Notes under the pieces: model-generated
What the model saw: the letters and a program-made list of their open reading frames with translations, nothing else
Database searches by the model: none
What the model was told of the DNA's origin: nothing
Origin: Cyanobacteria bacterium QS_8_64_29
GTDB lineage: Bacteria; Cyanobacteriota; Cyanobacteriia; Cyanobacteriales; Rubidibacteraceae
Length of the DNA: 55,930 bases
Assembly (NCBI GenBank): GCA_003022125.1
Contig: PXQH01000049.1
Span: 1 to 55,930 of the forward strand
Direction of reading: 5' to 3'
Part shown: positions 8,804-17,787 of the stretch, piece after piece
How positions within the stretch are numbered: the stretch's first letter is position 1
Layout: each line of letters starts with the position of its first letter
Translations under genes and position numbers: made by a program

Positions 8804-10333
8804 TTACTGCCAGCGGTCGAGGGCGCGGTACTGGATGGCCTCGGCGACGTGCGCACTCTCGATGCGCTCGGCCTCGCTCAAATCGGCAATCGTACGCGCC
8901 ACTTTAAGAATGCGATCCATGGCGCGCGTCGAGAGGCCCAACTGGCGGATGGCCCCCTCCAATAAGTCGCGGCTGGCCTCATCTAGCTCGCAGAACGCGC
9001 GCAAGTGGCGGCTGGCCATCTCGGCGTTGCAGCGCAGCTGGGACTCATCTTGGAAACGGTGCCGGGCGCGATCACGGGCAGCCACAACGCGCTCCCGGAC
9101 GGCCTGCGTGGGCTCGCCGGCCGTTTGGCGCGTCATTTCTTCCGGCTTGAGGCGATTGACCCCCACCTGCAGGTCGATGCGGTCCATCAGCGGCCCGGAG
9201 AGCCGGGACCAGTAGCGCACGCGCTGCTGGGGCGTGCAAGTGCAAGCCTGCAGCGGATCGCCGTAGTAACCGCAAGGGCAAGGGTTGCTGCTGGCAATGA
9301 GGGTGAATTGGGCCGGAAAAACCGCGGACTGGCGGGCGCGCGAGACGCTGACGTAGCCGTCCTCCAGCGGCTAGCGCAGGCACTCCAGCACCGAGCGCTT
9401 GAACTCGCTCAGCTCGTCTAAAAACAACACGCCGTGCTGCGCCAGCGAAATCTCGCCCGGGCGCGGGACGCTGCCGCCACCGACCAGCGAGGGCCCCGAG
9501 GCCGAGTGATGGGGATTGCGAAACGGGCGCTCGGTCACCAGCGAGCCGCGGTCTTTGAGCAAGCCGGCCACCGAGTGAATTTGCGAAACCTCCAGCGCCT
9601 CCTGGAACGACAGCGGCGGCAGGATGCCGGGCAGGCGCCGGGCCAGCATGGTTTTGCCGCTACCTGGCGGCCCCACAAAGATGGCGTTGTGCCCGCCTGC
9701 CGCTGCAATTTCGAGGGCGCGGCGCGCGTGGGCCTGCCCCCGGACATCGCGCAGATCGGGGGCCGTCAGCGGTGACTGAGCCAGTTCTGCTTGCGCATCC
9801 AGCTGCAGCGGCTCGCGGCGCTCGGTGCCGTTGAGAAACGCGGCCACGCTCGAGAGCTGCTCGAAGCCGTAAACCGACAGGCCATCCACAACGGCAGCTT
9901 CGCGGGCATTACCGGCTGGCAGGATCGCGCCTGCAAACCCCAGCTGCTTGGCAGCAGCCGCAACCGGCAGCACGCCCGAGACCGATCGCAAGCTGCCATC
10001 GAGCGAGACTTCACCCACAAACAGATATTGCGCCGACTGGGCCGCGTCGACCTGCTCGGAAGCAGCCAGGATGCCCACGCTAATGGGCAAATCGAAACTG
10101 GGCCCTTCCTTGCGCAGATCGGCTGGGGTCAGGTTGATGACGATGCGGCGCATGGGATAGCTCAAGCCCGCGTTGCGCAGCGCCGACTTGACGCGCTCGC
10201 GCGATTCCTGCACGGCCGCATCCGGCAACCCAACAACAGTAATGCCGGGCAGGCCGCCCGAGACATCGACCTCAACGCCCACTTGAAGGGCCTCGATGCC
10301 GACGACTGAAGCACTCCAGACTCTGGCTAGCAT
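8804..10333 (-). pseudogene. comM: ComM/YifB Mg-chelatase-like AAA+ ATPase with one in-frame TAG
   Basis: Start ATG at 10333 ([23 protein letters not shown]). The frame encodes the N-terminal S5-like/Lon-like domain, Walker A GPPGSGKT near residue 219, Walker [10 protein letters not shown], then TAG at 9371-9373 (codon 321). It continues in frame with PLEDGYVSVSRARQSAVFPA, SSNPCPCGYYGD and a normal C-terminus to 8804 (510 codons in all). Relatives have Gln here (LRQPLEDG), so a single CAG-to-TAG change explains the stop. ComM homologues aid DNA branch migration in natural transformation. The truncated 320-residue product would keep Walker A and B but lose sensor and arginine-finger regions. 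Alternatives are readthrough or a base-call error. Confidence 0.85.
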
Positions 10334-10355
10334 CCGAGGTCGCGCTGGGCTTGCC

Positions 10356-10373
10356 GCCAGTATAGGCACTGGC
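10356..10373. promoter_or_regulatory. Inverted repeat upstream of the comM-like gene
   Basis: GCCAGT and ACTGGC flank ATAGGC in the 47 bp between the comM-like start codon (10333) and repeat copy C. It could be an operator or part of the divergent promoter; no other copy was noticed. Confidence 0.2.
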
Positions 10374-10380
10374 TGGGGTC

Positions 10381-10819
<439 letters not shown>

Positions 10820-10826
10820 GGTGAGC

Positions 10827-11354
10827 TCAGCAGGCAGCGTCGGCCGCTGGGAAGGAGCGTTCAATGCGCGCTACGAGCGGATCGAATTGGGATTGGCGCG
10901 AGCGCGGATAGCGCAGCTTTAGCGTCAGGACCCTGCCATCGCGCAGCACCGCTTTCTCATAGACGACCCGGTCCCCGCGGTAACCGGACCAGACGAATCC
11001 CCACCCGGCAACGTGCTGGTAGGTTAGCTGGGTTGCAGCGCGGTTGGCCTGGCGCTTGCGGTAAAGCGCTGCCGGGCTCAGATCGCCAATGTTGTGGCGG
11101 CCGTACACCGTCATGACGGTGCGATCGCCTGCAGACCGGAACGTGCGCTTGTCCCCATTTTGAGGTGGCTTGGCCGGCCTCAGGCGATCGCCCGGATAGG
11201 CAACCGAATACCCAAAGCGCGCGTTGCGATAGCAGGCCATCTCGCTCGCTTGAGCTGCGCGATCGCGGGTGGGTCCCTTGGGGCTGCTGTGACAGGCAGT
11301 GCTCCCGAGGGCTAGCAGGGCCAAGCCAGCCATCCAGATTCGGCCCTGTGGCAT
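10827..11354 (-). CDS. Hypothetical lipoprotein
   Basis: A 175-residue protein starting at the ATG at 11354. It has a lipoprotein signal peptide (hydrophobic WMAGLALLALGST followed by Ala-Cys21, a good lipobox), so it should be exported and lipid-anchored. The mature part has ACYRNARFGYSVAYPGDRL and ends VARIERSFPAADAAC, the pattern of many small cyanobacterial secreted proteins of unknown function. It sits 4 bp downstream of the DUF512 radical SAM gene, so the two are probably cotranscribed. I do not recognise a specific function. Confidence 0.72.
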   Translation of the reverse strand: MPQGRIWMAGLALLALGSTACHSSPKGPTRDRAAQASEMACYRNARFGYSVAYPGDRLRPAKPPQNGDKRTFRSAGDRTVMTVYGRHNIGDLSPAALYRKRQANRAATQLTYQHVAGWGFVWSGYRGDRVVYEKAVLRDGRVLTLKLRYPRSRQSQFDPLVARIERSFPAADAAC

Positions 11355-11358
11355 GGAA

Positions 11359-12723
11359 CTAAGGGGCTTGCTGCAGTTGCAGTGACCTTGCCTCTGCCGT
11401 GCAAGTTTCGAGCAGCGATTCAATCCCCGTTACGGGCCAAACGGGCGTATCGAGGCGCTGGGCCAATGCCTCGAGCGTCACCCCATCGAGGAAGCAGTTG
11501 CTATCGGGCTTGAGCATGAGCGTGGGCAGCAAGACGCCATCGCCCAGATCGCGCCCGCGCAGGCCGGCCAGCAGGTCCTGGCCGGTGAGCACGCCCGTTA
11601 CGGTCATGCTTTGGCCCCAGTAGTCGCTGCGCAGCGGCACGAGATCGACCTGCAAGCCCTCGACAGCATTGAGCTGCTGCACCAGCGGCTGGAATGCTGT
11701 TTCGACGGCGTTGCCCACCACCCAGCTCAAGCGGCGCGGCACCGCCAGCCGTTGCGGGAGCCAAGCCGCAGCAGTGGCGCGAAACTGCTGGATAAACTGG
11801 CGGATGCTGCCCACACCATTGGCCAGTTGCGGGTAGTCCTCGTAGTGCGCCTCGGGCGGTAGGTCGCGCCCCGCCATCAAGAACCATTCGTCGGCCAACC
11901 AGGCAAAGCGGGTCCCCAAACGCTGGCGAAACTCAGCTTGCAAGGCTTGGGTTCGGGCGATCGTCTCGGCCGCATGGGTGGGGGTAACGGGAACGAGCTC
12001 GTCCTGCTGGGGGCGAAACTGGGTCAGGCCCACCGGGACAACCGCCACTGAGGCCACTGCCGGTACCTCGCCAGCACCGAAAGCGGCCAGATCCCGCAGC
12101 GTCCGCTCGAGCTGGGCCCTATCGTTAATGCCCGGACAGAGCACGACCTGCGCATGCAGCTGCAGGCGCCGCTGTTGGAACCACGCTAGTTGCTCGCGGA
12201 TTCGGCCCGCCCAGGGGTTTTTGAGCATGCGGCTGCGCACCTCGGGATCGGTGGCATGCACCGAGACGTAGAGCGGCGAGAGGCGCAACCGCTCGATGCG
12301 CGCCCAATCGCGGGAACGCAGGTTGGTCAGCGTTAGGTAGCTGCCATAGAGAAAGCTCAGGCGGTAGTCATCGTCTTTGAGATAGAGGCTCTCGCGCTGG
12401 CCGGGCGGCTGTTGGTCGATGAAACAAAACGGGCAACGGTTGTTGCACTGAATTAGGCCGTCGAACAGTGCCGATTCGAACTCTAGTCCTAGGCTCTCGT
12501 CGCAATCTTTTTCAATTTCTAGATGGTGCAGCTCGCCAGTGGCGTCCTGCACCTGGAGGGTCAGAAATTCCTCGGCGCACAAAAATTGATAGTCGATCAA
12601 ATCGCGGGGCCGCTCGCCACCGATCGCCACGATGGCGTCGCCCGCTTCAAACCCCATCTCGGCGGCAATGGAATCGGGCAGCACGCGCGCAATGCGAGCC
12701 GGGCGAATCGCGGAATCGCTCAT
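11359..12723 (-). CDS. PDZ / radical SAM / DUF512 protein (TIGR03279-like)
   Basis: 454 residues from the ATG at 12723 (MSDSAIRPARIARVLPDSIAAEMGFEAGDAI). Order: a PDZ-like N-terminal domain, a CX3CX2C cluster (CNNRCPFC, about residue 92) followed by FIDQQPPGQRESLYLKDDDYRLSF, a radical SAM barrel, and the DUF512 C-terminal domain (LTGQDLLAGLRGRDLGDGVLLP). This architecture is conserved across cyanobacteria; the reaction is not known to me. The frame is open further upstream (to 12789), but the ATG at 12723 precedes the conserved region. It is divergent from the small secreted protein at 12845. Confidence 0.85.
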   Translation of the reverse strand: MSDSAIRPARIARVLPDSIAAEMGFEAGDAIVAIGGERPRDLIDYQFLCAEEFLTLQVQDATGELHHLEIEKDCDESLGLEFESALFDGLIQCNNRCPFCFIDQQPPGQRESLYLKDDDYRLSFLYGSYLTLTNLRSRDWARIERLRLSPLYVSVHATDPEVRSRMLKNPWAGRIREQLAWFQQRRLQLHAQVVLCPGINDRAQLERTLRDLAAFGAGEVPAVASVAVVPVGLTQFRPQQDELVPVTPTHAAETIARTQALQAEFRQRLGTRFAWLADEWFLMAGRDLPPEAHYEDYPQLANGVGSIRQFIQQFRATAAAWLPQRLAVPRRLSWVVGNAVETAFQPLVQQLNAVEGLQVDLVPLRSDYWGQSMTVTGVLTGQDLLAGLRGRDLGDGVLLPTLMLKPDSNCFLDGVTLEALAQRLDTPVWPVTGIESLLETCTAEARSLQLQQAP

Positions 12724-12844
12724 GGCAGAGTCCGTGCTTTGACAGGACAGGAATCGAGGCGGCAGCTGCGCTCCCAGCGGGCACCGCAATTCGGTATTTT
12801 AAACTAGGGGGTCCCAAGCGCTCGGTGGCAGCGCTATCTGCGGC

Positions 12845-13183
12845 ATGAAACGGGCGATGGCAATGCTGGCAGCCTTGAGCTTGCTGATGGCGCCGGCCCC
12901 GGCGCTGGCAACGCCCGAGAGCGGCAGCAGCAATGGCCCCACCCCAGAGCAGCGATCGCGCGCCCAACCGGCGGCCAGCGCGCTCGAGACGCGGCTGCGC
13001 GACCGCCTAGCCGAGATCGACCGCCTGGCCCTTAGCATCCGCATGGCCAGTATTGAGGCTCAGCTCAACATTGGGCGCAAGCTGGACGACCTGCAGCAAG
13101 CCCGAGCCGCGATCGAGCGGCAGCTGCGGCAGTTGCAGCTGGGGCGGGGGAACGCCGGGCCGTCTTCCCAACGCGCGCGCTAG
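12845..13183 (+). CDS. Small exported coiled-coil protein, hypothetical
   Basis: 112 residues with a clear Sec signal peptide (MKRAMAMLAALSLLMAPAPALA, cleavage after ALA) and a mature part dominated by a charged heptad-like helix (ALETRLRDRLAEIDRLALSIRMASIEAQL... AAIERQLRQLQLG). It is likely periplasmic or secreted. Its stop overlaps the stop of convergent uppP by 4 bp. No family recognised; it could be lineage-specific. Confidence 0.6.
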   Translation: MKRAMAMLAALSLLMAPAPALATPESGSSNGPTPEQRSRAQPAASALETRLRDRLAEIDRLALSIRMASIEAQLNIGRKLDDLQQARAAIERQLRQLQLGRGNAGPSSQRAR

Positions 13184-14142
13184 TCCCAAGCGCCGGCGGC
13201 AACGGCCACCAGGATCGCGCCCCCCAACAGCAGGCGGTACCAAACAAACACCCACGTGTTCTGGCGCTGCAGGTAGCGGATCAGCCCCGCGATCGCCAGA
13301 TAGGAAAAAATTGCCGAGGACACCACGCCCACCAGCAGCGGCAGGAAGGCGGCACCGGTGCTGGGTGCGGCCAGGGCGTCGGCAAGCTCAACCCCCCCAG
13401 CTAGTGCAATGGCCGGTATACCCAGCAAAAAAGAAAAGCGGGCCGCCGTCGGGCGCTCCAGTCCCAAAAACAGTCCGGCCGTGATGGTCGAGCCCGAGCG
13501 CGAGACCCCCGGCAGAATGGCCAGAGCTTGCGCCAGGCCCACCCAAATGCCATCGCGCGCGCTCAACCGCTCGAAGCTGCGCTGGCGGGCGCCCAACCAA
13601 TCGCCAATGCCCATCAGCAACCCCATCACGATTGAGGCCAGCGCGATCGTGGTTAGCCCCCAAAACGCCGAGTCTTCCAGATCCGCAACCAAAACCTTGA
13701 GCAGCAGCCCAGCGATGGCAATGGGCACTGTCCCAATGGCGATGCCCAGCGCCAGCCGAAATTCGCTCGAGCGGTAGTCCGAGCTACGAACGGCAGCAAC
13801 GGTCGCGCCGGCCAAGCGCACTAAATCTGCCCAAAAGTACCAAACGACGGCCGCAATGCTGCCCAGCTGAATGACGGCCGAGAAGGTGATGTCGGGGTCG
13901 CCCCAGCCCAGTGCAACCGGCACCACCTTGAGATGCGCCGTACTGCTGATGGGCAAAAATTCGGTCAGGCCTTGCACGATGCCCAACACTGCCGCCTGTC
14001 CCAGGCCCACGCCCGACTCTGCAGTTTCCGCTGCTGCCGGAGCGGCCCAGCCTTGCCGCGCACCTGCGTAATGCAGCGCCAGCAGGCTGCCCAGGACAGC
14101 CCCGCCCAGCGCGATCGGGCACCGCAGCCTTCCGTTTGGCAT
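13180..14142 (-). CDS. uppP: Undecaprenyl-diphosphatase
   Basis: A 320-residue integral membrane BacA/UppP enzyme that dephosphorylates undecaprenyl diphosphate to recycle the lipid carrier for peptidoglycan and other envelope polymers; overproduction confers bacitracin resistance. Both signature motifs are present, GIVQGLTEFLPISSTAHL and LPGVSRSGST, with multiple hydrophobic helices. The ATG at 14142 has a strong GGGAGG ribosome site just upstream; the additional N-terminal hydrophobic stretch before the first motif may be a signal-like segment. A TATACT -10 lies at 14172-14177 with a C/G-tract palindrome over the -35 region. Confidence 0.93.
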   Translation of the reverse strand: MPNGRLRCPIALGGAVLGSLLALHYAGARQGWAAPAAAETAESGVGLGQAAVLGIVQGLTEFLPISSTAHLKVVPVALGWGDPDITFSAVIQLGSIAAVVWYFWADLVRLAGATVAAVRSSDYRSSEFRLALGIAIGTVPIAIAGLLLKVLVADLEDSAFWGLTTIALASIVMGLLMGIGDWLGARQRSFERLSARDGIWVGLAQALAILPGVSRSGSTITAGLFLGLERPTAARFSFLLGIPAIALAGGVELADALAAPSTGAAFLPLLVGVVSSAIFSYLAIAGLIRYLQRQNTWVFVWYRLLLGGAILVAVAAGAWD

Positions 14143-14171
14143 GCCTCCCTCCCGCACGGTTGCCGCTACCA

Positions 14172-14177
14172 AGTATA
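14172..14177 (-). promoter_or_regulatory. Probable -10 box of uppP
   Basis: On the minus strand this reads TATACT, a close match to TATAAT, 30 bp from the uppP start codon. No good -35 is seen 17 bp upstream; that position is at the edge of the palindrome at 14195-14213, consistent with a regulated promoter. Confidence 0.45.
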
Positions 14178-14194
14178 GGCGAGCAACTTTTTGC

Positions 14195-14213
14195 TATCCC
14201 CCCTAGGGGGATA
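14195..14213. promoter_or_regulatory. C-tract/G-tract palindrome, candidate CsoR-family operator
   Basis: TATCCCCC and GGGGGATA flank CTA in the divergent uppP / DUF3120 spacer, a perfect 8+8 inverted repeat. Pyrimidine/purine-tract palindromes ending in TA are characteristic of operators bound by CsoR/RcnR-family repressors. An InrS-like member of that family is encoded at 27245-27607. Placement over the uppP -35 region fits repression. Binding is an inference; a short hairpin of other function is possible. Confidence 0.4.
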
Positions 14214-14273
14214 AGGCTAAACGTGCTACGCTTGCGATAAAGATTAAATTCAGTAACAAAGGGTAAAGCGCGC

Positions 14274-14978
14274 TTGTTCGATCCCACCCCCTTCGCGCTA
14301 ACCGGCGCTCCCCAGCTGGGGCCCCCGAAGCGCCGCCGCCCGCAGCGCCGCCTCCGCGTTGCGTTTGGGGCGGGGGCGTTTTTGGTCTCGGTTCCGGTTT
14401 TCGTTCAGGCACCGCTGGTGCGCTGGCTGCCCGAGTGGAGCTTGGCCCTAACCCTGGCCTGGGTAGGGGTCAGTCTCTGGCTGCTGCAACAGCGCCGCAC
14501 GCAATTTTGGGGCGATCTGTTGCTGGGCTTTAGCTGGACTTGGCTGGCCGGTTCGATCTATTGGGGGTGGTGGCGCTGGGAACCCATCGTGCACTTGCCC
14601 ATCGAATCGATCGGCATTCCGTTCGCCCTGTGGGGACTGTGGCGCGGTTGGGGCCTGGTGGGCAACTGCTTCTATCTCGGGTCGCTGTTCGGCACAGCCA
14701 TCACCGATGCCTACTTCTACCTCGCTGGGCTCATTCCCTACTGGCGCGAGGTCATGCAGGTCAAACCGGCCTTGGCGCCTCCCATCTTGCAAGAGGCCCT
14801 AACCCAGCTCCACACCCCCTGGGGGCTGGCATGGGCGTTAGTGCTGGTCTTGGTGCTGCTGGGCGTTGGGCTAGGGGCGCTGCAGTCCTACAAGCTGCAC
14901 TGGTGGGCGTTTAGCGGTGCCGTCCTCTGCACGATCGGGGTCGATGGGCTGTTCTGGCTGACGGCCGTGTTGGCTTAA
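14274..14978 (+). CDS. DUF3120 multi-pass membrane protein
   Basis: 234 residues, starting at a TTG at 14274 (no ATG in frame before the conserved part). After a basic N-terminus (KRRRPQRRLR) there are about six hydrophobic segments, including VAFGAGAFLVSVPVFVQAP, LALTLAWVGVSLWLL, LLLGFSWTWLAGSIYWGWWRW and LAWALVLVLVLLGVGLGAL. The Trp-rich motif and overall pattern match the cyanobacterial DUF3120 family, of unknown function. It is divergent from uppP across the C/G-tract palindrome and convergent with hisD. Confidence 0.75.
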   Translation: MFDPTPFALTGAPQLGPPKRRRPQRRLRVAFGAGAFLVSVPVFVQAPLVRWLPEWSLALTLAWVGVSLWLLQQRRTQFWGDLLLGFSWTWLAGSIYWGWWRWEPIVHLPIESIGIPFALWGLWRGWGLVGNCFYLGSLFGTAITDAYFYLAGLIPYWREVMQVKPALAPPILQEALTQLHTPWGLAWALVLVLVLLGVGLGALQSYKLHWWAFSGAVLCTIGVDGLFWLTAVLA

Positions 14979-16282
14979 GCCGAGGCGTCATCTTGGGTGC
15001 GATAGCGTACGGATTGGACGTGCGAGTGCAGCCCCTCTGTTTGCGCCAAGGTTTGAATGGCATCGGACACTTTGGCTAGGGCAGCGTCCGAGTACTGCAC
15101 CAAGCTGGAGTGCTTGAGAAACGTCTCCACCCCCAGCGCCGAGGCATAGCGCGCTGCGCCCGAGGTGGGCAGCGTGTGATTGGGACCGGCTAGGTAGTCG
15201 CCCACCGCCTCGGGCGTGGCGTAGCCCAAAAAGATGGCGCCGGCATGCTCGATGGCTTCCAGCAGCGTCCAGGGGTCGCTGACCTCCAGTTCCAAATGCT
15301 CGGGCGCGAAGCCATTGGAGAGCTCGGCTGCTTGCTCGAGCGAGTCCACAACGGCGATCGCACCATAGTGAGCGATCGCTTTCTCGGTGAGCGTGCGGCG
15401 CGGGTGGCCTTGCAGCTGCTGTTCCACCTGCGCCTGGACGGCTTCGGCCAAGCTGGCATCAGGGGTAAGCAAAATGGCAGCCGCCATCCAATCGTGCTCG
15501 GCTTGCGCCAGCAGATCGGCTGCAACCCGGACGGGATCGGCGTTGCCGTCGGCAATGACCAGCACCTCGGAGGGACCGGCCAGCGAGTCAATGCCCACTG
15601 TGCCGTAGGCCAGCTTTTTGGCAAGGGTGACGTAGATGTTGCCCGGGCCGGTAATGACATCGACGGCAGGCAGGGTTTCGGTGCCAAAGGTTAGCCCCGC
15701 GATCGCCTGGGCGCCCCCAACCCGATAGATTTCTTCAATGCCGGCTTCTTGAGCAGCAACCAGCACCGCTGGCATTACCTGCGCCTCGGGGCCGGGTGGG
15801 GTTACCATGACGCGCCGCGGGACCCCCGCCACCTGGGCCGGGATGGCGTTCATTAGCACTGTGCTGGGGTAAGCCGCTTGCCCGCCGGGGATGTAGAGGC
15901 CGGCGCGCGCAACGGGGGTGTAGCGCTTGCCCAGCACGACCTCGTCGCTGCCAAACTGCACCCACGAGCGCGGCACGCGCTGGCGGTGGAATGCTTCGAT
16001 CTGCCGGCGCGCCAAGCGAATGGCATCGATGAACTGGCGCGAGACCTGCTGGTAGGCGGCATCGAGTTCTGCGCCACTCACGCGCAACTGCTCGGGCGCG
16101 AGCGTTTGCCCGTCAAACTGGGCCGTATAGTCCAGCAGCGCGCGATCACCGCCCTGCCTGACCGTTGGGAACAGCGCCCGCACCGCATCCTCCTTGTCGC
16201 GGATGCGCTCGTCGTAGGTGCGTTGGCTGATCCGCTGGAGCTCGGCTTGGGCTTCATCGGCGCGCTTGATAATTCGCAGCAT
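14975..16282 (-). CDS. hisD: Histidinol dehydrogenase
   Basis: A 435-residue zinc enzyme catalysing the last two steps of histidine synthesis (L-histidinol to L-histidine, 2 NAD+). Visible family segments: YIPGGQAAYPSTVLMNAIPA, GGAQAIAGL, VDVITGPGNIYV, the SLAGPSEVLVIAD motif, AQAEHD carrying the Gln and His zinc ligands, and the C-terminal GPNHTLPTSGAARYASAL. The ATG at 16282 starts the standard MLRIIKRAD N-terminus. It overlaps the DUF3120 stop by 4 bp, tail to tail. Confidence 0.96.
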   Translation of the reverse strand: MLRIIKRADEAQAELQRISQRTYDERIRDKEDAVRALFPTVRQGGDRALLDYTAQFDGQTLAPEQLRVSGAELDAAYQQVSRQFIDAIRLARRQIEAFHRQRVPRSWVQFGSDEVVLGKRYTPVARAGLYIPGGQAAYPSTVLMNAIPAQVAGVPRRVMVTPPGPEAQVMPAVLVAAQEAGIEEIYRVGGAQAIAGLTFGTETLPAVDVITGPGNIYVTLAKKLAYGTVGIDSLAGPSEVLVIADGNADPVRVAADLLAQAEHDWMAAAILLTPDASLAEAVQAQVEQQLQGHPRRTLTEKAIAHYGAIAVVDSLEQAAELSNGFAPEHLELEVSDPWTLLEAIEHAGAIFLGYATPEAVGDYLAGPNHTLPTSGAARYASALGVETFLKHSSLVQYSDAALAKVSDAIQTLAQTEGLHSHVQSVRYRTQDDASA

Positions 16283-16570
16283 GGCATCCGCTCAGGCTGG
16301 TCGCGATTGCCGGGGGCCTGCCGTTGCCGCTGCAGCTTGCAGCAGGCAACCCGGCCGAATCGGCGCTTTGCCTACAGCTTAACCCGAGGCTGGCAGCAGG
16401 CTCGTAATGGTGCTATTTTGAGAGGATGTGCAGCCAGCACCCCAGACAGCGACCGCAGGCAGCGCAGGGCTCTATCGAGCAGGGCCAGCAGTTGCTGCCA
16501 GATCTGTTAGAGTGGGATATCCTATCGATCCCCGTATCGCATTCTTGAGTCAGTTGCTCGCAGGATAGCC
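16283..16570. other. Intergenic region between divergent hisD and rpsT
   Basis: 288 bp without a supported gene. It must contain the promoters of hisD and of the rpsT-tatD-rpoBC cluster. An 8 bp palindrome GGATATCC lies near 16515-16522 within an AT-richer stretch, but no convincing -35/-10 pair or leader structure was identified. Confidence 0.5.
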
Positions 16571-16867
16571 TTGGCGAACATCAAATCGGCGAAGAAACGC
16601 ATCCGCGTGGAGGAGCGCAATCGCCTGCGGAACAAAGCGTACCGCTCGGCAGTTCGGACGCTGATCAAAAAAGCCCATTGGGCTGCGGATCGTTACGCCG
16701 CCAACCCGAGCGCCGAGTCGCAAGCCGAGCTCGAGCGAGCGACGGCGGCCGCTCACAGCAAAATCGATAAGGCAGTCAAGCGCAAGGTGCTCCACCGCAA
16801 TAACGGAGCGCGCAAAAAAGCCCGCCTGGCCAAAGCGGTAAAAGCCAAAACGGCAGCGGCTTCTTGA
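16571..16867 (+). CDS. rpsT: 30S ribosomal protein S20
   Basis: 98 residues starting with TTG at 16571, giving the canonical [27 protein letters not shown]-terminus in shortened view ANIKSAKKR...RNK. S20 binds 16S rRNA in the 30S body. It is very Lys/Arg-rich with the expected [20 protein letters not shown] segment. It is the first gene of the rpsT-tatD-rpoB-rpoC1-rpoC2 cluster, an arrangement common in cyanobacteria. Confidence 0.95.
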   Translation: MANIKSAKKRIRVEERNRLRNKAYRSAVRTLIKKAHWAADRYAANPSAESQAELERATAAAHSKIDKAVKRKVLHRNNGARKKARLAKAVKAKTAAAS

Positions 16868-16929
16868 GCGATCGCGAGCCGCTAGCGTATTCCCTCGAGC
16901 CCGCTTGCTCGTGACGGGCCCAACGGCCG

Positions 16930-17727
16930 ATGCAGCTGATCGATACGCACGTCCACATTAATTTCGACGTGTTCCAAAACGAACGGGATGCCCTGCGCTC
17001 GCGCTGGCAAGAGGCCGGCGTGCGGCGCTTGGTCCACTCCTGCGTCGAGCCCCAGGAGTTCGAGGGCATCCGCGCCCTGGCGGACGGCTTGCCCGAGCTT
17101 GCCTTTGCCGTGGGCTTGCACCCACTCGAAGCGCACCAGTGGGACACCCATACAGCCGAGCGGATCGAGGCACTGGCGCGCTCGGATCTGCGCGCCGTCG
17201 CCATCGGCGAGACGGGGCTCGATCTCTACAAAGCCCAGAACGAGCAGCAGCAGCGGCTGGCGTGCTACCAACAGCTCGCCATCGCCCAGCGATTGGACAA
17301 GCCCGCCCTCATTCACTGCCGCGCTGCCGCCGAATCCATGCGCGATCTGCTAGCCGAGTTTTGGCAGGCCCACGGGCCCGTCCGGGGCGTCATGCATTGC
17401 TGGGGCGGGACTCCCGAGCAAACGCAGTGGTTCCTCGACTTTGGCTTCTACATCAGCTTTAGCGGCATCGTCACGTTCAAAAATGCCCGGCAAGTGCAGG
17501 CAGCCGTGCAGATGGTGCCGGCGGATCGGATTGCGGTCGAAACCGATTGCCCGTTTCTGGCCCCCGAGCCCTACCGCGGCAAGCGCAACGAACCCAGCTA
17601 CGTGCGCCACGTTGCCGAGCAAGTGGCCCAGCTGCGCGGCACCAGCCCAGAGGGGCTAGCGCAACAGGCTAGCGCTAACGCCTGCCGCTTGTTCGCGCTC
17701 GGGCCGGAGGCGGTACCGGCTCATTAG
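16930..17727 (+). CDS. tatD: TatD-family metal-dependent hydrolase
   Basis: 265 residues of the TatD DNase family. Metal-binding pattern: DTHVHIN at residues 5-11, GETGLDL, IHCRAA, MHCWGG and the final ETDCPFLAP. TatD enzymes show 3'-5' exonuclease activity on DNA/RNA; the physiological role in cyanobacteria is unsettled. It lies 62 bp after rpsT and 60 bp before rpoB, same strand, and is likely cotranscribed. Confidence 0.92.
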   Translation: MQLIDTHVHINFDVFQNERDALRSRWQEAGVRRLVHSCVEPQEFEGIRALADGLPELAFAVGLHPLEAHQWDTHTAERIEALARSDLRAVAIGETGLDLYKAQNEQQQRLACYQQLAIAQRLDKPALIHCRAAAESMRDLLAEFWQAHGPVRGVMHCWGGTPEQTQWFLDFGFYISFSGIVTFKNARQVQAAVQMVPADRIAVETDCPFLAPEPYRGKRNEPSYVRHVAEQVAQLRGTSPEGLAQQASANACRLFALGPEAVPAH

Positions 17728-17787
17728 CAGCGCGCACGCCCTTGCCGCCACTCTCCACCCCGAGCTCTTACCACCACCCGCTAAGCC

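Noticed and set aside
2239-9373. Reassignment of TAG to an amino acid
   Set aside because: cofG, mnmE, rpoC1 and others end at TAG at exactly the expected C-terminus, so TAG is a normal stop here.
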